Shown: one piece after another, positions 58,244-64,000 of the stretch
Layout: each line of letters begins with the position of its first letter
Position numbering within the stretch: position 1 is the stretch's first letter
Origin: an uncultured Gammaproteobacteria bacterium
GTDB lineage: Bacteria; Pseudomonadota; Gammaproteobacteria; Pseudomonadales; Pseudohongiellaceae
Assembly (NCBI GenBank): GCA_913060975.1
Contig: CAJXVC010000004.1
Span: forward strand, 248,001-312,000
Length of the DNA stretch: 64,000 nucleotides
Reading direction: 5' to 3'
Notes under the pieces: generated by a model
Told to the model about the DNA's origin: nothing
The model's input: the letters and a program-made list of their open reading frames with translations, nothing else
Database searches by the model: none
Position numbers and translations under genes: made by a program

Positions 58244-58777
58244 TTATTCCGGTAGAAATTGTGAGTAAAGATTCTGGGAGTGGAGGATAAAATCAGTAAT
58301 CTCTCGTACCGCACCAGCTCCTCCGGCAGCTTCTGTTATGGCGGCGACAGCCGATTTCACATCCGCATGGCCTGCGGGCACTGAAAAACCGACGCCAACT
58401 GTTTTGAGTACCGGCAGATCTGGGAAATCGTCGCCCGCATAAGCGATTTGTTTGCTTGTGATGTCTCTCTCGGCGAGGATTTCAGCCAGAGCAACATCCT
58501 TATCCTCGCGACCCTGAATTAACAGCCCGATGCCAAGATCCAGGGCGCGGCGCTCCAGTAGTGCTGATTTGCGGCCGGTGATAATGCCTACCTCTATGCC
58601 AGCCTTTTGCAACATCTTGATGCCATGGCCATCAAGAGTGCTGAAGGCTTTCAGTTCTTCACCGGAATTGGAAAAATAAAGTTTGCCATCGGTCAGCACG
58701 CCGTCTACATCCAGTAACAGCATTTTGACCTGTCGTGTGGCGGCTAACACCTCTTCCTTGTTTATATTGAATAGCAT
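58244..58777 (-). CDS. kdsC: 3-deoxy-D-manno-octulosonate 8-phosphate phosphatase
   Basis: A 177-residue HAD phosphatase without a cap domain. The nucleophile motif is LLLDVDGVLTDGKLYF, then ITGRKSALLERRA, Lys in the GREDKDVALAE stretch, and AGDDFPDLPVL. It hydrolyses KDO-8-P. The ATG at 58777 is seven bases after the kdsD stop; a start 12 codons upstream would overlap kdsD. Confidence 0.95.
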   Translation of the reverse strand: MLFNINKEEVLAATRQVKMLLLDVDGVLTDGKLYFSNSGEELKAFSTLDGHGIKMLQKAGIEVGIITGRKSALLERRALDLGIGLLIQGREDKDVALAEILAERDITSKQIAYAGDDFPDLPVLKTVGVGFSVPAGHADVKSAVAAITEAAGGAGAVREITDFILHSQNLYSQFLPE

Positions 58778-58784
58778 TGTTTGT

Positions 58785-59756
58785 TTACACCACGTTGGCT
58801 TGTAGCAGGTCATGCATTTTTATAATGCCCTGTACGCGATCGCTGTTATCTTTCACGATCAATACATAGACGTTGGATTCCTGCATGAGCTTGGCCGCTT
58901 CAACAGCCAGTGCATGACTGGTGATGTGCTTGTAGTTACTCGACATCACATCCGCCAGTTTGGTGTCGCGAATGTCCTTGCCACTATCCAGCGTGCGACG
59001 TAAATCACCATCAGTGAAAACACCGATTATATGGCCGTCGTTGTTCACTACAGTGGTCATGCCAAAGCCTTTCTGACTCATCTCCAAAAGGGCATCTGAT
59101 AATGATGTTTCCTGTGTGACGACAGGGATTTCGGAATCGCGATGCATGATGTCGCTGACAAGCACAAGTAAACGCCGCCCGAGTTTGCCGCCCGGATGGG
59201 AAGCGGCGAAATCATCACGAGTAAAGCCGCGTGCCTCGAGTAGTGCCATGGCTAATGCATCTCCCAATACCAGTGTGACCGTCGTGCTGGATGTCGGCGC
59301 TAACCCCAAGGGGCAGGCTTCTTCAGGTACGTTGGCGTCCAGTGCCACATCAGCTGCCTGAGCCAGATTGGAATCAAGATTGCCGGTGATGGCGATTAGA
59401 GGAATGCCCTTGCGCTTGAAGACGGGCAGCAGCGCAGTAATTTCTTCCGAGTCCCCGGAATTGGAAATGGCGATAACTACATCGTTCTCGGCAATCATGC
59501 CGATGTCACCATGACTGGCTTCGGCCGGGTGCATAAACAATGATGGGGTTCCAGTGCTGGACAGGGTGGCTGCGATTTTGTTGGCTATATGACCGGATTT
59601 GCCCATGCCGGTAATGACGACGCGGCCTTTGCATTCCAGCATTAGTTGGCAGGCGCTGACAAAACTGCTGCCAATACGAGATTTCAACTCTTTGACCGCA
59701 CGTTCTTCAATCTCGATAGTGCGCAATGCGCTGTCAATGAACGTGCTTGAAGTCAT
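58785..59756 (-). CDS. kdsD: Arabinose-5-phosphate isomerase KdsD
   Basis: A 323-residue enzyme: a SIS domain (about 40-175; ITGMGKSGHIANKIAATLSS, HPAEASHGDIGMI, SNSGDSEEI) and two CBS domains (210-320). It interconverts ribulose-5-P and arabinose-5-P for KDO synthesis. Confidence 0.96.
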   Translation of the reverse strand: MTSSTFIDSALRTIEIEERAVKELKSRIGSSFVSACQLMLECKGRVVITGMGKSGHIANKIAATLSSTGTPSLFMHPAEASHGDIGMIAENDVVIAISNSGDSEEITALLPVFKRKGIPLIAITGNLDSNLAQAADVALDANVPEEACPLGLAPTSSTTVTLVLGDALAMALLEARGFTRDDFAASHPGGKLGRRLLVLVSDIMHRDSEIPVVTQETSLSDALLEMSQKGFGMTTVVNNDGHIIGVFTDGDLRRTLDSGKDIRDTKLADVMSSNYKHITSHALAVEAAKLMQESNVYVLIVKDNSDRVQGIIKMHDLLQANVV

Positions 59757-59833
59757 CTGGTGTTGTCTTGATTGAAGATTAATAGAAAACAGTGTTCGAT
59801 TGGCTACGGGTCCAGCTTGCGTGGCTGTGAAAA

Positions 59834-60805
59834 CTACAGACTGCCAGCATTCTGGACTTGCAAGAACATTACCGTAAACCAGCCAAGGTAAATTGACAAG
59901 AAAACGATTGCGCTAACTCGGCCGAGTGACTGGTCCTTTTTAATTGCCCAGTAACAGAACAAGCAGAGCAGAGTAGTGATACCAAGGACGAAGGAATAGT
60001 CCCGGTAAAACAATTCCTGTTCGATATAGCCGGCGCTGAGCAATCCGGGGAAGGGCAAGACAACAAGCAAGTTGAGGATGTTGCTGCCGACGATATTGCC
60101 GATTGCCAGGTCGTGGTGACCTTTGAGGACGCAAGTTACCGATGCGGCCAATTCCGGCAAGCTGGTGCCCAGCGCGACAATAGTCAGGCCAATAATAGAA
60201 GTGGACACGCCAATGGTTTCGGCGATGGCAGAGGCGGCTTGAACCAGAGCCTCGGCACTCAGTACGAGTAAGACCAGGCCCAGAAACAGATAAGCAAAAG
60301 CCTGAAAGGATTTAACCTCGGAAATACCGCGTTCTTCGAGCTCCTCTATCGCATCGGGTTTCACCTTTTTGCGAAACAGGCGGTAGCCAAAATAAAAGGT
60401 GATGGCGATCAGGACAATGGCATCGAACATGCCCAGATAGAGATCGAAAAGTAGTGCGCCGGTGGCAACAGTGACCAGCATCAAGGCAGGCAATTCTTTG
60501 CTGGTTAATGAAGCGGGGGGTTTCAGAGGCCTGATAAAGGCAGCTACACCCAGAGCGACGCCAACATTAAACAGATTGGAACCAAGCGCATTACCAATGG
60601 CCAGTTCGGGCTTGTTTTCCCAGGCGGAAACAGCAGACGAAAATATTTCGGGTGCAGACGTGCCAAAAGCGACAATAGTTAGCCCGATCATTAATGGCGA
60701 CACGCCAAGATTTCGAGCCAAAGCAGATGCGCCAAATACAAACTTGTCCGCTCCCCAGATTAGTCCGATAAATCCGAGGACGATGATGAGAGCGTCGAGA
60801 AGCAT
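59834..60805 (-). CDS. yrbG: Calcium/sodium antiporter (YrbG family)
   Basis: A 323-residue CaCA exchanger with ten helices and the two inverted alpha repeats: FGTSAPEIFSSAVSAW ... IGNALGSNLFNVGV, and LGTSLPELAASVTCV ... IGNIVGSNILNLL. The ATG at 60805 fits the family length; the longer frame begins with TTG. It is divergent from mlaC. Confidence 0.93.
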   Translation of the reverse strand: MLLDALIIVLGFIGLIWGADKFVFGASALARNLGVSPLMIGLTIVAFGTSAPEIFSSAVSAWENKPELAIGNALGSNLFNVGVALGVAAFIRPLKPPASLTSKELPALMLVTVATGALLFDLYLGMFDAIVLIAITFYFGYRLFRKKVKPDAIEELEERGISEVKSFQAFAYLFLGLVLLVLSAEALVQAASAIAETIGVSTSIIGLTIVALGTSLPELAASVTCVLKGHHDLAIGNIVGSNILNLLVVLPFPGLLSAGYIEQELFYRDYSFVLGITTLLCLFCYWAIKKDQSLGRVSAIVFLSIYLGWFTVMFLQVQNAGSL

Positions 60806-61055
60806 AAATACTGACGAGGAATTAGGGCTGCAAGATAAAGCGCCCAATTAGAAGGGTGTTTGCCACGCTTTGCAAGTAATAATTTATCGCGCCCTCACTT
60901 TCATGTAGACTTGCTGCACTACTCAAGGTTAAGTCTTCATTAAGGTCCTGAATCCCATACTCGACCCTAAGACACCCCCGCATTTCGCGGTGTCAGTGTT
61001 CTCCCTGCAAATGGTGTGGTGTAAAAGTTTGTGGGTTTTATTGGGAGATAAGCAG

Positions 61056-61649
61056 ATGAAATTACTGAAATTATTAGCGTTAACATGGATAAGTGTGCTG
61101 GTTTCTGTGGCACATGCGCAAGATCGAACAGCAACTGAAACAGCGGAAGTTGGTGTCAGGTCCCTGCTGGAAACTGTTGCCGAAAACAAAGAGTATTTCA
61201 TGTCGGATCGAAGTCGCTATTTTAGCGAAATCGAAGCCGTACTGGATACCTTTGTTGATTTCAACGCCGTCGCGGAAGTGGTGATGTCGCGCTATGCTGA
61301 CGCTGCCACTGATGCTCAGAAAGAGCGTTTCGCCAATATTCTCAAATCAACGCTGACCCGGTTCTACGGTGCCTCACTGGTGTCGTATAACGGCGAAGAA
61401 TTGGTCTTCCTGCCAGCCCGTCAACAAAGCTCTGACCCGCGCTCGGATCAGATTGTCGGCATGGAATTGCGCGGCGATACATCGCTACGTCTGCAATACC
61501 AGATGTTTCTGAATAGCAGCGACGAATGGAAATTGAAGAATCTGAGTCTGGCCGGCATCAATCTGGGCCGGCAGTATTACACGCAGTTTTCCGCCCTGAT
61601 GTCGGAATACGATAACAACATTGACCAGGTTCTCGATAACTGGGAATAA
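61056..61649 (+). CDS. mlaC: Phospholipid-binding protein MlaC
   Basis: A 197-residue periplasmic MlaC (Tol/Ttg2 family): a signal peptide (residues 1-20, VAHAQD), then the lipid-binding domain with FVDFNAVAEVVMSRYA, FYGASLVSYNGEEL and GINLGRQYYTQF. GGGAG precedes ATG 61056. The other mla genes (F, E, D, B) are not beside it; yrbG lies directly on the other side of a 250-bp divergent gap. Confidence 0.93.
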   Translation: MKLLKLLALTWISVLVSVAHAQDRTATETAEVGVRSLLETVAENKEYFMSDRSRYFSEIEAVLDTFVDFNAVAEVVMSRYADAATDAQKERFANILKSTLTRFYGASLVSYNGEELVFLPARQQSSDPRSDQIVGMELRGDTSLRLQYQMFLNSSDEWKLKNLSLAGINLGRQYYTQFSALMSEYDNNIDQVLDNWE

Positions 61650-61670
61650 CACGCAAGGAAAGGAGTTACC

Positions 61671-61907
61671 GTGACGCCTGAGCAAATCAAGGCATTATTG
61701 CAGGCAGCACTGCCCGAATGTGAAATTGCTGTAGAAGGCGGTGAGGGGAAATTTCTCGTCACCGCAACAGGATCGGCTTTCGAAGGACTGAACGCAGTCA
61801 AACGCCAGCAGCTGGTCTATGGCGTGCTCAATGAGCACATTTCCTCAGGCGCGATTCATGCTGTGACCATGCGCCTGAAAACGGCTGCCGAGCAGCAAGC
61901 GATCTAA
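61671..61907 (+). CDS. ibaG: BolA-family protein IbaG
   Basis: A 78-residue BolA-like protein of the IbaG/YrbA type. Conserved elements are EGGEGKFLVTATGSAFEGL and VKRQQLVYGVLNEHI with the family's single His. It starts with GTG behind a good AAGGAG. It sits between mlaC and murA, the standard place. Confidence 0.93.
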   Translation: MTPEQIKALLQAALPECEIAVEGGEGKFLVTATGSAFEGLNAVKRQQLVYGVLNEHISSGAIHAVTMRLKTAAEQQAI

Positions 61908-63194
<1,287 letters not shown>

Positions 63195-63234
63195 TTATTG
63201 TTTTAACTCGTCAGCCCTTAAAGACCAGATCGCC

Positions 63235-63879
63235 ATGAGCTCTCAGGATGTCGTCATAGCCCTTACTAAAGGGCGTATTCTCGAAGAAACACTGCCACTA
63301 CTCGAGCAAGCCAATATCACTCCATCGGAAGATATTAGCTCGAGCCGGAAGTTGTTGTTCGACACCAATTTGCCCAACGTCAAGTTGATGGTGATCCGTG
63401 GTTCTGATGTGCCCACCTATGTCGAGTTTGGTAGCGCAGACATGGGCGTGGCGGGCAAAGACCTGATTTTGGAGTATGGCAGTTCCGGTTTTTACGAGCC
63501 GCTGGATTTGAAGATTGCCGGTTGTCGCTTAATGACTGCAGAGCCTGTCGACGCTGGTCCGGCACCTGATCGTTTGAAGGTGGCGACCAAGTTCACCAAT
63601 ATCGCCAAGCGTTATTTTGCCGAGCAAGGCAAACAGATCGAATTGATAAAACTCAATGGTGCGCTGGAATTGGCACCGTCTCTGGGGCTTGCCGATGCGA
63701 TCGTGGATATTGTCGACACCGGCAAAACCCTGAAAGCCAACGGTCTGGTTGCCAAAGACCTGATCGCCGAAGTCACCTCACGAGTTATCGTGAACAAGGC
63801 GTCAATGAAGATCAAAAACGCTATCATCAAGGAAATCCTCGGTAAACTGCGCGAAGCTGTTGTACGTAAGCACGGGTAA
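63235..63879 (+). CDS. hisG: ATP phosphoribosyltransferase, short form HisG
   Basis: A 214-residue HisG, first step of histidine synthesis. ALTKGRILEETLPLL, GSDVPTYVEFGSADMGVAG and IVDTGKTLKANGL are typical. It lacks the C-terminal regulatory domain, so it is the short form that needs HisZ; hisZ is not in the window. The ATG at 63235 has a weak ribosome site. Confidence 0.95.
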   Translation: MSSQDVVIALTKGRILEETLPLLEQANITPSEDISSSRKLLFDTNLPNVKLMVIRGSDVPTYVEFGSADMGVAGKDLILEYGSSGFYEPLDLKIAGCRLMTAEPVDAGPAPDRLKVATKFTNIAKRYFAEQGKQIELIKLNGALELAPSLGLADAIVDIVDTGKTLKANGLVAKDLIAEVTSRVIVNKASMKIKNAIIKEILGKLREAVVRKHG

Positions 63880-63929
63880 GTAGGCCCTGTAGCGAGTTCG
63901 CTGATTTACACCCACTGAGTGAGTCACCT

Positions 63930-64000
63930 GTGAAAGTTAATCGACTATCTGCCAAAGCACCGGATTTTGAAGCCAAGCTTGATCGCCTGCTACAGCGCGA
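63930..64000 (+). CDS. hisD: Histidinol dehydrogenase (N-terminal fragment)
   Basis: From a GTG at 63930 the frame stays open to the edge: VKVNRLSAKAPDFEAKL and then DRLLQR. This fits the HisD N-terminus and the usual hisG-hisD order. The rest is beyond the window. Confidence 0.7.
   Translation, partial: MKVNRLSAKAPDFEAKLDRLLQR

Overview
The window is ordinary chromosome from a gammaproteobacterium, probably marine or aquatic, with moderate GC. Several blocks keep the gene order known from Pseudomonas and relatives: sfsA - aminotransferase - dksA - gluQ - small ORF - cbrA - cbrB - pcnB - panB - panC - acs, and yrbG - kdsD - kdsC - lptC - lptA - lptB - rpoN - ptsN - rapZ - npr - mgtE - yjgA, then mlaC - ibaG - murA - hisG - hisD on the other strand. 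Familiar members are missing or replaced: folK by a deoxynucleoside kinase, hpf between rpoN and ptsN, and mlaFED next to mlaC. So this is a relative of the Pseudomonadales or Cellvibrionales rather than a Pseudomonas. There are no rRNA or tRNA genes, insertion sequences, phage genes or CRISPR arrays that I can see.

Layout. 1-8.2 kb: start of selB, an L-lactate permease, a LemA/M48 protease pair and pyruvate phosphate dikinase. 8.5-11.2 kb: an AT-rich islet with an unknown protein, an ICMT-like membrane methyltransferase and a membrane-bound class III cyclase homologue. 11.2-15.4 kb: CPXCG protein, 2-hydroxyacid dehydrogenase, selA, MFS drug exporter. 15.4-22.6 kb: OsmC, DUF58, transglutaminase (TgpA type), MoxR and a secreted TPR-like protein, all on the minus strand. 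22.7-35.7 kb: acs, pantothenate genes, dNK, pcnB, the CbrAB two-component system, gluQ and dksA. 36-42.8 kb: aminotransferase, sfsA, Rieske protein, a Cys/Met PLP enzyme, a second DksA-like protein, an unknown membrane protein and a coiled-coil lipoprotein. 42.9-50.5 kb: K+-dependent membrane pyrophosphatase, Mrp ATPase, AGCS symporter, and an SSS symporter with its DUF4212 partner. 50.8-64 kb: the rpoN/lpt/kds block, mlaC, ibaG, murA, hisG and the first codons of hisD.

The most interesting object has no protein-coding content. The roughly 930-bp gap between cbrB and pcnB carries, on the minus strand, a sigma-54 promoter with exact GG-N10-GC spacing, inverted-repeat candidate activator sites 100-170 bp upstream of it, five clusters of the A-rich AANAANAA motif bound by Hfq/Crc, and a strong GC-rich stem-loop at the end. 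Position, promoter class and motif content all match the catabolite-repression decoy RNA CrcZ of Pseudomonas. The same AATAATAA octamer sits directly in front of the start codon of the lactate permease, which has no Shine-Dalgarno, and in the leader of the DUF4212/SSS symporter operon. These look like targets of the same circuit. CbrA, CbrB, sigma-54 (rpoN), the decoy RNA and two candidate targets are therefore all in this one window.
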